From assembly GCA_911728435.2 (NCBI GenBank), contig OU452198.1, forward strand, positions 20,494,001-20,558,000: a DNA stretch of 64,000 nucleotides, in the 5' to 3' direction. This DNA comes from Apoderus coryli (taxonomy: Eukaryota; Arthropoda; Insecta; Coleoptera; Attelabidae). The notes beneath the pieces were generated by a model. The model worked only from the letters and a program-made list of their open reading frames with translations. It had not been told where the DNA came from and did not search any database. Both the position numbers and the translations under genes were made by a program. This document shows positions 21,001 to 31,778 of the stretch, piece after piece. Each line of letters begins with the position of its first letter. Within the stretch, counting starts at the first letter, position 1.

Positions 21001-23001
21001 AAATGCATATTTTGTAAGAACGAATTAAAGTATTTAGGTTATGTGGTGAATGCTGCGGGATTGATGGTTGACCCAGAGAAAGTCGAGTCTATTGTCAGAT
21101 TCCCGGTACCCAAGAAAGTTCAGGAGATTCGACGATTAGTTGGATTAGCTTCCTGGTATAGACGTTTTATACCAAACTTCTCTACAGTAGTATCGCCTCT
21201 AACGGCACTAACACGTAAAAATCAGAAATTTGAATGGAGCGAAAGTTGTGAAACTGCATTTAATACCATCAAAGAACATTTAATAAGCGCACCAGTGCTA
21301 AGTTGTCCGAATTTTGAGTTACCATTTGTGGTGCAAACGGACGCATCGGATTACGGTTTGGGAGCGGTGTTGACTCAAGTTCAAGATGAGGAAGAGCGCG
21401 TTATCTGTTATTTGAGTAGATCTCTGACTAAAAATGAACGGAAATATAGTACGACCGAGAAGGAATGTCTTGCGGTCCTTTTTGCCATAGAAAAGTTGAG
21501 ACCCTATTTGGAAGGAACAAAATTTACTGTCATTACAGATCACTATAGCTTAAAATGGTTATATAATATAAAGGATCCTGTCGGGCGAATATCTAGATGG
21601 ACGTTGCGATTAAGCCAGTATAATTTCGACATTATACATAGGAAAGGCACAGAACATGTGGTACCGGATGCGTTATCTCGCGCAGTTCCTGCGGTGGATG
21701 CCGTTACCAATGATGAAGATGGAGATCAGGAAGCGGATGTTCAGGATGCCGGGGACGGAGACCGATGGTATAGTGAGATGTGTCAGAAGGTATTACGGAA
21801 ACCCCAAAATTATCCACTTTGGCGAGTACATCAGAACCAACTTTATAAGCGGAGTAGATTTTCGCACGGAGAATTATTAGGAGCGCGAACGGAATGGCTT
21901 ATGGTCGTGCCTCGAAGGAAGAGGACGGAGATAATAAGACAGAGTCATGATCCGCCAACTTGTGGACATGCTGGTGTGGCGAAAACGGTGGACCGAATCC
22001 TCAGGACGTACTATTGGCCGAAACTTAGATGCGACGTAGCAAGATATATTGCAAGATGTGTAACTTGTCTTCGCACGAAACCCGAGCAAAAGAAACCCAT
22101 AGGATTTATGTTGAGTAGTCAACCAACAGCCTCTAGGCCTTGGCAATTGATTAGTGTGGATTTAGTTGGACCGCTACCTCGCTCAAGGTCTGGATTTTCA
22201 TATATTTTATCGGTTTGTGACTGTTTCACGAAATTTGTGTTACTGTTTCCTTTGAGAAAAGCAACTGCTCCTGGAGTTGTAAAATGGTTAGAGGATCATG
22301 TGTTCTTGGTTTACGGAGCGCCTGAAAGATTGATAGCGGATAACGGCCCACAGTTTACTTGTCATTTGTTTAAAAACACCATGAAGCAGTATGACGTCGA
22401 GATTAAATATTCAGCAGCTTATAACCCTCGTGCTAACCCTGTAGAACGAGTACATCGTGTAGTAAAAACTATGCTATCTGCATACGTGTCGGAAAATCAT
22501 AGAGATTGGGAAAAGTACCTAGCAAAGGTTGCATTCGCAATAAGATCAGCTAAACATGAGGTCACGGGTTGTACACCGAATCTTTTAAATTTTGGTCGTG
22601 AAGTTCGGATCTCTGGAAAAGGAGAAAATGCCTTGGATGGAGTTGGCGATGATGTCGAACCGGAAGTAAGATCCACTGAGTTGAGAAAAATATATGTTGA
22701 CATACAGAAACGTCTTAGACATGCTTATGACAGAAGTAAAAAGAATTATAATCTTCGTCATAGAGATGAGAGATTCAATAGAGGACAACAAGTGTGGAAG
22801 AAAAATTATGTTCTCTCGGACGCGGCAAAGAAATTTACCGCCAAACTTGCAAATAAGTTCGTTGGTCCCTACTTGGTACATAAGGTGTTATCACCGTGGA
22901 CTTATGAACTCGTCGATTCTAGGGGAAATAGTATCGGTTCATGGCATGCGAAGGATTTGAAGGCTCATCCTCCGGATGACGAACCCGAACAGGATGATTA
23001 A
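18070..23001 (+). CDS. Ty3/gypsy Gag-Pol polyprotein, intact
   Basis: 1643 residues in one frame. A Gag capsid-like region is followed by a CCHC knuckle CWNCGRDGHRYRQC (about residue 538) and a second Cys-rich motif CFGCGRPGVTVGACPGC. The aspartic protease has LLDSGASRTVLG (about 638). RT has LDLKSAYHQIPV and the catalytic YLDD (about 942), and RNase H has TDASDYGLGAVL (about 1090). The integrase has an HHCC finger from H..PTCGHAG to CVTC (about 1293-1340) and DDE residues in VDLVGPLP, ADNGPQF and NPVERVHR (about 1363, 1423, 1456). A GPY/F module (GPYLV, about 1598) follows, with no chromodomain seen. The ATG follows a 648-bp leader. The first residues match the Gag fragment at 1-158. No stop or frameshift, so it is likely functional. 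Confidence 0.97.
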   Translation: MDINRLLSDELNYELCIRGLPVGRTVEEKRTALREAFRMEREGETLAPVGVELDADQELTVCSDKLISLNLEIEGFNQENRENEYRRILSRLLHVELRISRIHAVTDVQLREKFTSSARVIALKQRLTVQWEQRREREAEVSILDEPVPNLITLEDDNGAYGTTRGSDRRNEGVRSVPLLRLDNVEASQPRRTASLPSALPVFDQERVSGVPLNVGVSNVQLPSLDSLQAYSLRFGEQINPTSTRHMDRMRQVYLECPGAPRVDTRDYGQSVRYHTTPSGGPRGDLVYSTYNDVDRRIPDVDVSPVRQMNPTYVMEERSRNNIDVARWNFRFDGNSSVSAFMERLEELRVSRGVSKQQLLRSAPELFEGEALCWFRMHRFETWDQLLEKLRLDFQPYNYEHTLRQEILRRTQGAQERVLTYVATMENMFSRLTQNPLEKERVDIIRGNLLPYIQKQLAVHLFIESIDRLLTLSRAIEATELHTQTFCPPPTNPRYLVEPDLAYRASNTQNFRRPRQEVASVSMNNDSGSFHAESGTRKCWNCGRDGHRYRQCRERRKLFCFGCGRPGVTVGACPGCSKKRTSGLAVDRPVTPRGNSVAITDNLDYDGRPILEYILAHAKNDTRPYLEVSIYNKKFLALLDSGASRTVLGGPGWEMLSGLCHLNKSERQVCTVANGETCQALGVCYLPILLQGKLRVIRVLVVPSLKHKLILGIDFWRQMDIIPDLYAGEWKFRQDDTDMEICAINSYESLSEAQRKELDGVIEDTFRDMGDRLGCTNLVELTIKTDSPPIKQRYYPISPALQKHVNEELDKMLKNDIVEPSTSAWSSPIVMVKKNDTSWRFCVNYKKLNAVSEPDAYPIPYVSAILDKLRDGKFLTTLDLKSAYHQIPVSKESRHLTAFTVPNRGLYQFKRMPFGLHSAPAVWQRLIDRVIGEDLNKYVFVYLDDVIICTPTFQQHLDTLRKVTQRIKSAGLTLNREKCIFCKNELKYLGYVVNAAGLMVDPEKVESIVRFPVPKKVQEIRRLVGLASWYRRFIPNFSTVVSPLTALTRKNQKFEWSESCETAFNTIKEHLISAPVLSCPNFELPFVVQTDASDYGLGAVLTQVQDEEERVICYLSRSLTKNERKYSTTEKECLAVLFAIEKLRPYLEGTKFTVITDHYSLKWLYNIKDPVGRISRWTLRLSQYNFDIIHRKGTEHVVPDALSRAVPAVDAVTNDEDGDQEADVQDAGDGDRWYSEMCQKVLRKPQNYPLWRVHQNQLYKRSRFSHGELLGARTEWLMVVPRRKRTEIIRQSHDPPTCGHAGVAKTVDRILRTYYWPKLRCDVARYIARCVTCLRTKPEQKKPIGFMLSSQPTASRPWQLISVDLVGPLPRSRSGFSYILSVCDCFTKFVLLFPLRKATAPGVVKWLEDHVFLVYGAPERLIADNGPQFTCHLFKNTMKQYDVEIKYSAAYNPRANPVERVHRVVKTMLSAYVSENHRDWEKYLAKVAFAIRSAKHEVTGCTPNLLNFGREVRISGKGENALDGVGDDVEPEVRSTELRKIYVDIQKRLRHAYDRSKKNYNLRHRDERFNRGQQVWKKNYVLSDAAKKFTAKLANKFVGPYLVHKVLSPWTYELVDSRGNSIGSWHAKDLKAHPPDDEPEQDD

Positions 23002-23052
23002 GCGCTTAGAAGATACATAGAGAAAAAAAGTTTCTAAGAAACTTTTCTGTTG

Positions 23053-23067
23053 AGGGTAGAGGGGAGT
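23053..23067 (+). promoter_or_regulatory. Polypurine tract
   Basis: GAGGGTAGAGGGGAG abuts the 3' LTR, priming plus-strand synthesis in LTR elements. Confidence 0.7.
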
Positions 23068-25962
23068 TGTTACGGGCTAAAGGCATCCACAGAATATAAC
23101 TGTTTAAACTGGCGGAATGAGAGATCTTCAATGCATATGATGAATATTTATTTATACAATCGTAACATACCTTAAAGTAATCATGAACGAATAATTTCGC
23201 TACTATTGTACTACTTAATTTTATTTAAAAAGCATCCAGATAAATGCGATGACACGCAATACCAACCGCTGTCTCACAACAGTACCAAACAAGCTCTGAG
23301 CGTTACAGCTTTGGGGATGATCATGGATCCAACAAGTTTGCACCTAAAAGAAATGGAAAAGAGAATCATTTAATAGCACGAACGGTTCATTCAGGGAGAA
23401 ACATGGTTGTGAAGTTGATGGAGCGTACCTTCTTACGGTTGACCACTGTTTACATCTTCACATAGTGCCTGGATAATAGCTGGCCTGGACTATGAATTTG
23501 CTCATCCAATGCATTCACTAAAATATATATATATTTTCATTACCTATTTCTTTAAAATATCATTAAATATTAAAATTTCTGCTTTGTTTACAATAATAAT
23601 AATTGTTGTTATTAATTGGGGTTATTTGCAATAAATAATCTGATATGTTGAAAGACAGCTGACAATTGAGGGATGTATTGGAACATTTGGACTATTCCGT
23701 TTCTTATTTTGGGGCCTACTGTTGTTGTTTTGGTCTTCGGCTGGTCGTAGATTCGTGTCCGATTTATTCAATTACTCATTTTGAGATCGTTCGATGAGTG
23801 GTGTAATTACCGGTTCGGAGGAATAATTATGGTTCGCAGACACGGGGATGTTGTGATTGTGTTTATGGGAAAAGGAACACGGGAGACGTTCATTATCACC
23901 CAGCCCTAATCTGACGTGGGGGCAGGCTGACGGTGCAAGATTTTGACACTTAAGACGGTACTCGTTCATTTTGGTTTCGGAGGGTCCTACCTGAAAGGTG
24001 TATGAAGTAATAATCCACCCAATTTTCGTGAAGTATAATATTTTCAACAAATAAGGGCAGCAAATTGTAGTTTTGTAACTCAAGAGAGTTGTTTGCCTCA
24101 GCGGAGCGCTGGATTGAACGTTGAAATTATATTAATTACGTGCTTTACAAATATACCCTCCTAACCTGATCACCACGAGGCCATCTACCATCTTAGGTGA
24201 GTGTCACTTACTATAATCAGGCAAAATAAGTATATTTTCTGTGCAACAATTTAAATTACTTACCATTTCGGATGAGGCTATTATAATAGTGTTTTCGATT
24301 AGGCCTCAAAAGCCACCCTCAGCATCACCGCGGAGCGGCTGAAGCGTTTGTCAGACCCTGAGTCAGGGGCACGAGTTGTGCGAAGGATTACCCAGTTGCT
24401 ACTGTCGGTAGAAGCGAATTTCAGCACGTGTCTGATACAGTGCAGGCAGTCAAATTCATCGGAGCAGGGTCCTGGCATTGTTAGGTCATCCAAGGTTGGT
24501 GTCGTGCAAGACAGACTGGACACGATCTTCGTCCAAGCGGCGTGTGAGTACCCAACTCGAGTAGAACTTCATCAAACTTAAACCAGGTATTTTAGTGAAG
24601 TAGGTACAGCATTCATCATGCAGTGTCACTTTGCTGTAATTGTTTATGAATCAATGCATATATATTACCAGTAACGTTAGTACTTTATCCTGTAACTTCA
24701 CAGTTGTTTTTTTTTTTTGTCAGTGACCTGAAATAGTTCACTTAGTGAAATAACTTTAAACTTGGCCGTGGTGGCTTTTCATATTATTTTCTCTTTGTTT
24801 GTGAACACACAAGCGTATCACTAGAACCGCTGTACGGTGGATAAGCTTTGATTTATTCTTTTAATATTATTATTATATATTGGGTATTTCTTTTAGTAGA
24901 AGAGTATTACTTACCTTTCAGGAATTGTGTATATTTTATGTTGTGTAAACCTCGTATGATCATACCTAGGTAACAGTACCACGTTGAGTAAATGTTAATT
25001 GTTTAAAATACGCGCTAACTATATGGATTAATTGCGTCACGATTTTTATACATTTAAATAGTACTGTGCGCATGTTTAAGGCGGCACAGGTACAGATAAT
25101 CATTTCCAATAAATCCGCCATCCTCTCTTGGACTCAATATTAGTTTTTTTTTTTAATTACCAATTTGGTTTTATAATTTCATAACCTCACTTTTAATCTC
25201 ACCAATCGATTAACTGTCAGTTTAATATTCATCGGCACTTCTTAATTGATGGCCCACATAGTAGGGAGTGCATAAGCTCCGCTAGAGATTACGACGCATG
25301 CGCACACATATCCAAGTATAAGAATTCAAAAATTTGAATGTGTATTGTTGATATTATGTTTAATTAATTGTAGAGTACAATTGAGTTTGTCGGCTATAAG
25401 GTTTATAATATATTTACAAATTATTATTATAGATTTATATATTTACAAGGCAATATTATAGGTTATATATTTATTTACAAAGAATTATTATTATAGATTA
25501 TATATTTACAGAAGCATTATCACAGGTTATATATTTACAAAGATTTATTATAGGGTTTATATTTACTACTAAAAATTATAGGTTATATTTATTTACACAT
25601 TGTTCAATTTAATTACTTTAAAATTTCTATTAATAAATTTCTGATTCGGGATCATTTTGGATACGGTGTTATTTACTTTCCCTCTTAGTGAGTTCCCGTT
25701 TTCTTTATAATACTATCGATCGATCCTTTTATACAGGGGCATTTTTGAAACGGGTGGCGTCCAGGCAGTTTTGTTCCACTCCCAATCTCTGATTGAGCTA
25801 GGCCATTAAGTAAAAGGATCGATGATAATATAAGGAGATAATGCCATCTCTGATTTAGGAAGGATCAGGAAATAAATTTTCTTTTAGTTCTGCCACCCGT
25901 GAATTTTTGTTTTTGCTTGCTGCTGCGCACCCAAATTACAAAAGGTTCGCAGTAGCGTAGCA
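23068..25962 (+). repeat. 3' LTR of the gypsy element
   Basis: 2,895 bp, matching 14525-17421 apart from one-base differences in two poly-T runs by eye. Followed by the duplicated target GGCT. Confidence 0.95.
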
Positions 25963-26064
25963 GGCTGTGCTGGGAGATTGGCAATTTTAATCATTAGAGC
26001 CAATTTCATGAGTTTGAAAGTTTATGAAATTGGCCTCCAGCCTTTATTTTTATAATTTGCTTAC

Positions 26065-26621
26065 GTGATGCCAGTACGTGTTAAACAGCATTCATCAGTC
26101 CAAAGAATGTTGTATAAAAAGTTTGGGTCCTGATTCAGTTGATTTTGTATCCAAGTGCAGAATGTCATTCTGAGTGGAAAATCAGTTTCTTCTAAGGCCT
26201 GTACCTTTTGTAAGTGATACGGGTGAAGCCCGTTTTCCTTCAGAATTCTCCATGCCTGTTGATTTATCATTAATAAATTTCACACACAAGTCAGTTTTAT
26301 TTTACTTGCCTTGTTCTGAGATATTCCCAATCTTCTTGCAATCTCCCTAGTACTTATGGAGGGTTCCTCCTCTATTAAATCTAGGACAGCCACTACATGG
26401 TCTAAATTATGTTGTCCTCCTGGTGCACCCGTTCGAGCTTGCAATTTACCGGTATCTCGCGCACGTTGTGCAACATTTACAAATGTTCTAGGATTAGGCA
26501 TGTTTTCCCTGTTTGGAAAACGTCTCCGGTATTCCACTGCTGCCAGATTTGTACTTTCATTGCATTGACCATATATTAAAATCATGTCGGTTAATTCCAC
26601 GTTTGAATAAGGCATTTTCAA
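26065..26621 (-). pseudogene. Tc1/mariner-like transposase, first two exons
   Basis: Minus-strand exon 1 (26621-26310) encodes MPYSNVELTDMILIYGQC and the EYRRRFPNR...PRTF block typical of the DUF4817/HTH N-terminus, then an HTH (ISTREIARRLGISQNK). A 54-bp segment, 26309-26256, looks like a GC-AG intron: donor AAG|GCAAGT, acceptor CAACAG|GC. Removing it gives ISQNKAWRILKENGLHPYH in frame, exactly the family pattern. Exon 2 (26255-26065) holds HLQKVQALEETDFPLR and the first catalytic Asp in ILWTDECC. Its last exon is at 14126-14477. The start could be either of two Met codons two residues apart (26621 or 26615). Confidence 0.75.
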
Positions 26622-26699
26622 TAATTAAATTCAATTTTCAAACATTCAAAACCCAATGAAGGAATATAATAATGCGAAGTCAAAAACGCGATGACAAAT

Positions 26700-26870
26700 G
26701 ACATGCCAACAACTTATCGATATTATATCGATATATCGGAATAAAAAATATCCATAGTCACATCGATAATTTACACTTCATTATAACGATATATTGATAT
26801 ATTATTACCTTAGAATTTAGAAAGTATATCGCCGATAATTTCATTTAGCAGATATATCGATATATTCCAT
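26700..26870. other. ATCGATA-rich segment
   Basis: Clustered ATCGAT/CGATAT motifs (TATCGATATTATATCGATATATC and others) in AT-rich DNA. No gene. Likely low-complexity or an element edge. Confidence 0.4.
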
Positions 26871-26879
26871 TCGACTGTG

Positions 26880-27250
26880 ATTCATACACTTCGTGTATTG
26901 CAAAATAGAGCGACAAAGGGGATTTATTCATTGCTTGTTATATACTCCACAAAAAAACTCTATGATGAGTTTAAAATAAGATCCATTGGGAGTCTCTATC
27001 GCTTACAGATTGATCTATTTATTCATTAAGTCGTATTAAAGCAGCGTCATAGTAATATTTCACTTCTGAATCGGTATGATATCCATTCATATCGAACACG
27101 TAATAGTGTTCTGTTGGAGACAACTCGTTCTTTTCTGAGTATGGCAGACGCTCGTTGTATTATACAGGTATTATGGAATATAACAGACTGCCAAACGACA
27201 TCAAAAGTTTAAGTTATCCCAAATTTAAGCACAAGTGCAAACGCCATATA
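26880..27250 (+). pseudogene. LINE RT C-terminal remnant
   Basis: The frame reads TLRVLQNRATKG-like, LYDEFKIRSIGSLYRLQ, then HSYRTRNSVLL and a WN..LP-like block (LWNITDCQ/NRLPNDIKS in adjacent frames). This is the LQNRA...Y.....HSYNTR...LWN.LP pattern of the C-terminus of CR1/Jockey-type RT proteins. Several stops and a frame change. 5' and 3' ends unclear. Confidence 0.6.
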
Positions 27251-27834
27251 CCACTGCCATATATTTTTTTTTCGGTGTCCTCTTTTTATATTATATTGTT
27301 AGATTATTGTGATTGATATAGTTGATTGGTTATTATCATTGTATTTGTTGATATAAGTTGGGTTGGGCTTCCATAACTATTTGTAGATTAATTAATTATT
27401 ATTATTATATACCACTGGGCTTTGCCAACTATAGTGCCAATGTATCGGATCACACATCGGTATTTATTAACATTAGTGTAGTTTATAGTTGTTGTTGTAT
27501 TTATATTAAAAATATTACCATTTTATCGGATGAAAATGTACGATATCGATTGTTCAAATTTCAATAACAAACTCGATCGATAGTGGCAAAACTTGCATAA
27601 TAATTATTCGTGCCAGATTTGGCCAAAAAAAGCCATAGTCAATAGGCGCTAAATATTCTTAGTTAGCTCTTGGCTTTCAAATCTGGTGATTCACCATTCA
27701 TCATCCGACAAAATTTTTGTGTAGTGTACGTAGGCAACCCGTTTTATCATATGTGTACTTTATTCTGCCTAAGATGTAAAGTATGTAATGCGCAATTTCT
27801 AACGTCTATTTTTCCACGATTTTTAATGTAATTT

Positions 27835-27965
27835 TAAAACAAACATAGTTACGTGGGAAATTAAGATCAAATTATTTCGTAGCTAATGATAATTTTGACA
27901 GTTTCACGTTCCTTTTAAAAAAAATTTCAAGTGAGGGCGAGTTGTAGGTGAGATGCCACATCAGC
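27835..27965 (-). repeat. Dispersed repeat, copy 2
   Basis: Reverse-complement match to 13600-13760 (AGTTACGTG...AAATTAAG, GTAGCTAAT, AGTTTCACGTTC). Confidence 0.45.
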
Positions 27966-28289
27966 CAATCTGATCTGAGAAATTTGTGACGAATTTCTTG
28001 CGAACGTGGTATACACATACAAAGCACATGCGGAGGTCAAGGATTAAAAGTAGCATAATATGGCTCGATACACAATACACATTGAGTTTGAATAAGTTAT
28101 TTTCACTCAAAGTAAAAAGCTTAATATGTGTGTTATAAACTTGGCAACACGTTAGACTGTTGGTTGACAGATGACGTCGAAGTTGTCTGCACTCTGCACA
28201 ATAGATCAGGCTGATGTCCCGGGCGGTTATTAACCTTTGATATTTTATTATTTTTGTGTTTACATTTTCGTCCCGATTGGAAATAAGGA

Positions 28290-28830
28290 TTTAAATAAAT
28301 TAAAATTAAACAGGCATTTTACATTTTAGTCCTAAATAAGTAAGTACTTGTTTTACTTATCTGGGTTTTAGTGTGCTTCCGGCAATGTTTAGTTAGTGTT
28401 TGTGTGTTCAAAATGCGAAAATATCGTTTTAGAAGTTTGCAAAAACATAGACATTATCTACAATTTGGAGTATTCCAGTTTGATTGTTATTGATCAAGTA
28501 TTATAAGACAAAACCAGCGCCGCTACAGCTGGCCATCATAGTTTAATATTTCGTTAAATTTAAAATAAACCGGCATCAGCGAATATTAAAAAACTGTGCC
28601 GACATTTAGTGTACTTCTCGGAAATCTGTTGTGTTTTTAGTGTATTCAATAAGTATGCGAAAATATCTTTTTCGGAGTTTGTTGTTTGCAAAAACGAAGA
28701 GGTAGTGTACAATTCTGCAGTAGTAAAGATGGATTTATTTATCAGGTATTATAATAATTATTTCAAAAATGTTCATTTTCACCTCTCTACAATTGGCAAC
28801 GCCGCGTACAGCTGTTGGTAGGTTGGAAGC
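28290..28830 (+). repeat. Diverged tandem duplication
   Basis: Two units share AAACAGGCAT/AAACCGGCAT, TTAGTGT.CTTC, TGCGAAAATATC.TTTT, GTTTGCAAAAAC and GCCGC.TACAGCTG in the same order, about 260 bp apart. Confidence 0.5.
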
Positions 28831-29917
28831 CATCGTGAAAAATAATTGTCATAGGCACCGATTTACCAGGGAAAAACGTGGATTTGCCCCATCGAATTAA
28901 AATTCCGAAACGAATTTTTTATGGATTTTCATGCTTTCCTGAGCATGTGGTTAAAATTTTTGTACTGAGTGATAGTTCACCCTGTATACTTAACAGAATC
29001 CATACTAAACTAGAAAAATATTCATATTTTCGAAAATGTATTGACCCTAGGGAAAAACTAACTGTTACACTCACGTAAGTTTATATTTTTATTATAAGCA
29101 TGTCATTATTTTAAGTAAAAGTATGAAAATATAGAGCTGTGTTTTGTTTAGTATGAGCAGCTGATATTTCGTCCATTAAAGGGTACAGTCCGCCAGTACA
29201 TGTTTTAGTGGAGTGTAGTATTTGCGATCCTGGCTGTACCAAAGAGAATATATATTACAATAAATAAATTGATATGACAATTAAATTTATTAGAAAAAAA
29301 TAAATTAAATATATTAGAATTAATAAAACCAATATCACCGTCCAGCAAGACCCATGAGGAGGTCTGGAGTGTTATCCTGCCAAAGGTTTGGGGATAAGCA
29401 AGTTTAGGAAAATGCATAGTAAGAAATAAATAAATAAGGGTAGTTTAATGATTAAAAGAAAAACATGCCGTAAGTAGGAAATAAAAAAAAATTCTAAAAG
29501 CGGAAAGTATATATGTATTCCGTAAGTAGGCAATAAATGAGAAGTTAGTTTTTGTGTGGCATGCAAATTATAGCATCATCTCAACTATTTACAACATACG
29601 AAAGTCCCTGATGTTACTGCTGCCTCACGGGCTTGTGATGGAGTATTATTATATTGTAATAATAAGACGAGATTTTGCTACAGATTTATTTAAAAATAAA
29701 AGCAAATACTTATTTCGTTAATGAACCTAGAAAAAAAATGACAAGATTAGAACTAATTAATAATAAAACTTACTATAATACTGAAAATAAATTTGTTTTT
29801 ATACCTGATATTGATTTCCCAAGTACAATAAAAACTGGGAAAATAGTTTGGAGCCTTTGTACGTGTTCCTCCAAATAAATTCATGTAAGCATGTCGTAAA
29901 TAATGCATCAGATGTAC

Positions 29918-30040
29918 CGGGTGGCCCGTTTAAGAGGGACCACTACCTTATCTGAGAAACTATAAACGGTACAACAAAAAGTTAAATAGAAACTTTTGTT
30001 GGGTTAACTTGAAGTTTTTATTTATTTAATTTTTACATAT
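29918..30040 (+). repeat. Left terminal inverted repeat, outer part
   Basis: Pairs with 40500-40625. The match resumes after the fold-back insertion at 31264-31300 (CGTCGACA..ATTCTCA.ACC). Confidence 0.85.
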
Positions 30041-31263
30041 ACAGGGTGGCTCATATTGCAGTGACGGCATTCAACTTCCTTATTTTAAATAGCACACCCT
30101 ATATATTTAGATAGAGCCCTAAAAGGTAAAGTCAAAGATATATCATAGTATGGGGTTTATATACACCGTTTCGAATTTATTCTCGTGTACCTTCAATATT
30201 TAGCCCACATTTCAACTATCGTACGTAAGTTATTTGAGTGATGTTTTAGATTGTGTTAGGAGAGAAAAAATTATACATAAATGCTATACTTCTGCTGTAA
30301 TTTGAAAAATGACACAGTGTTGCCATATTTGGCATTTCATTAATTTTCTCGTTTTTTTCAAATGCACACCCCCTGTATATTATGTCAGATATGAACGGAC
30401 CATTCAAAGACAAATTCAACGATATATATCATGCGGTGCCCTCGAGTCTTTCTAAAATATCAGTGGTGAAACCGTTTCACAACACAATAAGTCAGTTTTA
30501 TATTTTAGCAATATAGTGTGTTTGGAAGAGTTGTTTCAATTTGAAAAAATTAGAGTACCTAAGATATAACTCTACAGAAGTTCAAGATATTGGTTTTATA
30601 CGGAAATAATAAACGAAAAATGTTGCCAGGTTACCCCTGGTTTCACCACTGATATTTTAGAAACAGTGAGTCGAGGGCACCGCATAATATATATCGTTGA
30701 ATTTGTGTTTGATTGGTCCATTCATATCTGACATAATATACAAGGGTGTGCATTTGAAAAAAACGAGAAAATTAATGAAATGCCAAATATGGCAAGACTG
30801 TGTGATTTTTAAAATTACAGTAAGTTCTTTTGGCCTAAATACAGAATTTATGTATATTTTTTTCTATCCAAACAGAATCTAAAACATCATTTAAATAACT
30901 TACGTCCGCTAGTTGAAATGTAGGCTAAATATTGAAGGTAAACGAGCATAAATTCGAAACGGTGCAAGTAAACGCCATACTATTATCTATCGTTGACTTT
31001 GCCTTTTAGGGTTCTATCTAAATAACCCTGGTTCATGCAGACAAACTTGATGCTTAAACAGAAACAGGGTGTAACGCTATTATCTGTTTTGTGTATTGTG
31101 TTCTTCTACATTTATTGTGCTGAATTATGTGATATAAGATAATATGTATAGGTATGAAGTTTTGCAACAATAAATGTATTATTATTATATGTATCAATAT
31201 GGGAGGGTGTGCTATTTGAAATAAGGAAGTTGAATGCCGTCACTGCAATATGAGCCACCCTGT
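30041..31263. mobile_element. Fold-back (long inverted repeat) element
   Basis: Ends ACAGGGTGGCTCATATTGCA and its reverse complement at 31244-31263. Internal blocks also pair (for example 30365-30480 with 30640-30760), giving arms of several hundred bases. Flanking ATAT on both sides with CGTCGAC continuing supports insertion into the transposon terminus with a 4-bp (or TA) duplication. No coding capacity. Confidence 0.8.
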
Positions 31264-31300
31264 ATATCGTCGACATAATTCTCAAACCTCGTAAATCGAG

Positions 31301-31778
31301 TTTTCTTTGAAATTTGTTTTTTTGTGCCAAATGAATCGTGACATGTTCCTACGTAATATTACCAAACCTCTTATGAAATGGAGATACCCCTAATTTAAAA
31401 ATATATGCAAACCAAACCTTGTAAATATTTTTGTTGTAAAATGACAATCCATTCCTCTTATTTGGACATACGCGACATGCAGTTTTGCGCGCGCTATAGG
31501 TAACGATATTCTTAATCCTCGTATGGCTGTTTATTTGTATTTTACTTCTTTAGCATTCGCATGTCGCTCTTAGTTTTGTACTTAGTTTTTTAAATTATAA
31601 ATTGCAAGAAGAGGCCTAAAAATCTTAGAACTCGTTAGAAGTAAACCACAGAATGGAATCTCCGCTGTGGACTTTATGTTGCCTCCAGAAGATCAATGAA
31701 AGAATGTAACCTACAAAACGGTATGTGATATTGTTTAGTTTAAGAATATTTATTTTCAAAACAGAACAAAGATACTGG
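31301..31778. other. Internal DNA of the host transposon
   Basis: No gene recognised between the terminal repeat and the LTR insertion. Target CTGG lies at 31775-31778. Confidence 0.5.

Larger units (their letters stand above)
14525..25962 (+). mobile_element. Complete Ty3/gypsy retrotransposon with 2.9-kb LTRs
   Basis: An 11,438-bp element with TG...CA LTRs, primer site, a single Gag-Pol frame, polypurine tract and a 4-bp target duplication GGCT (14521-14524 and 25963-25966). The LTRs are 2,897 and 2,895 bp. The only differences I found are one base in each of two poly-T runs. It inserted recently and looks structurally competent. It lies antisense to the surrounding transposase gene, inside its putative intron. 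Confidence 0.95.
14478..26064 (-). other. Putative transposase intron holding the LTR element
   Basis: Donor GTAAGC at 26064 (minus) follows ACTGGCATCAC, and the acceptor TTTTTAG ends at 14478. Without the LTR element and one GGCT copy the intron would be about 145 bp. Splicing would join the flanking exons in frame. An inference from sequence signals only. Confidence 0.55.
27251..29913. other. No gene recognised
   Basis: AT-rich. Short frames (27358-27567, 28609-28821, 28878-29078, 29675-29878) match nothing I know. It contains the second copy of a dispersed repeat (27835-27965) and a diverged tandem duplication (28290-28530 against 28555-28830). Confidence 0.5.

Noticed and set aside
26700..26870. 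Functional DREF-type (TATCGATA) promoter cluster
   Set aside because: The motifs sit in AT-rich repetitive DNA with no gene start nearby, so chance or repeat origin is more likely.
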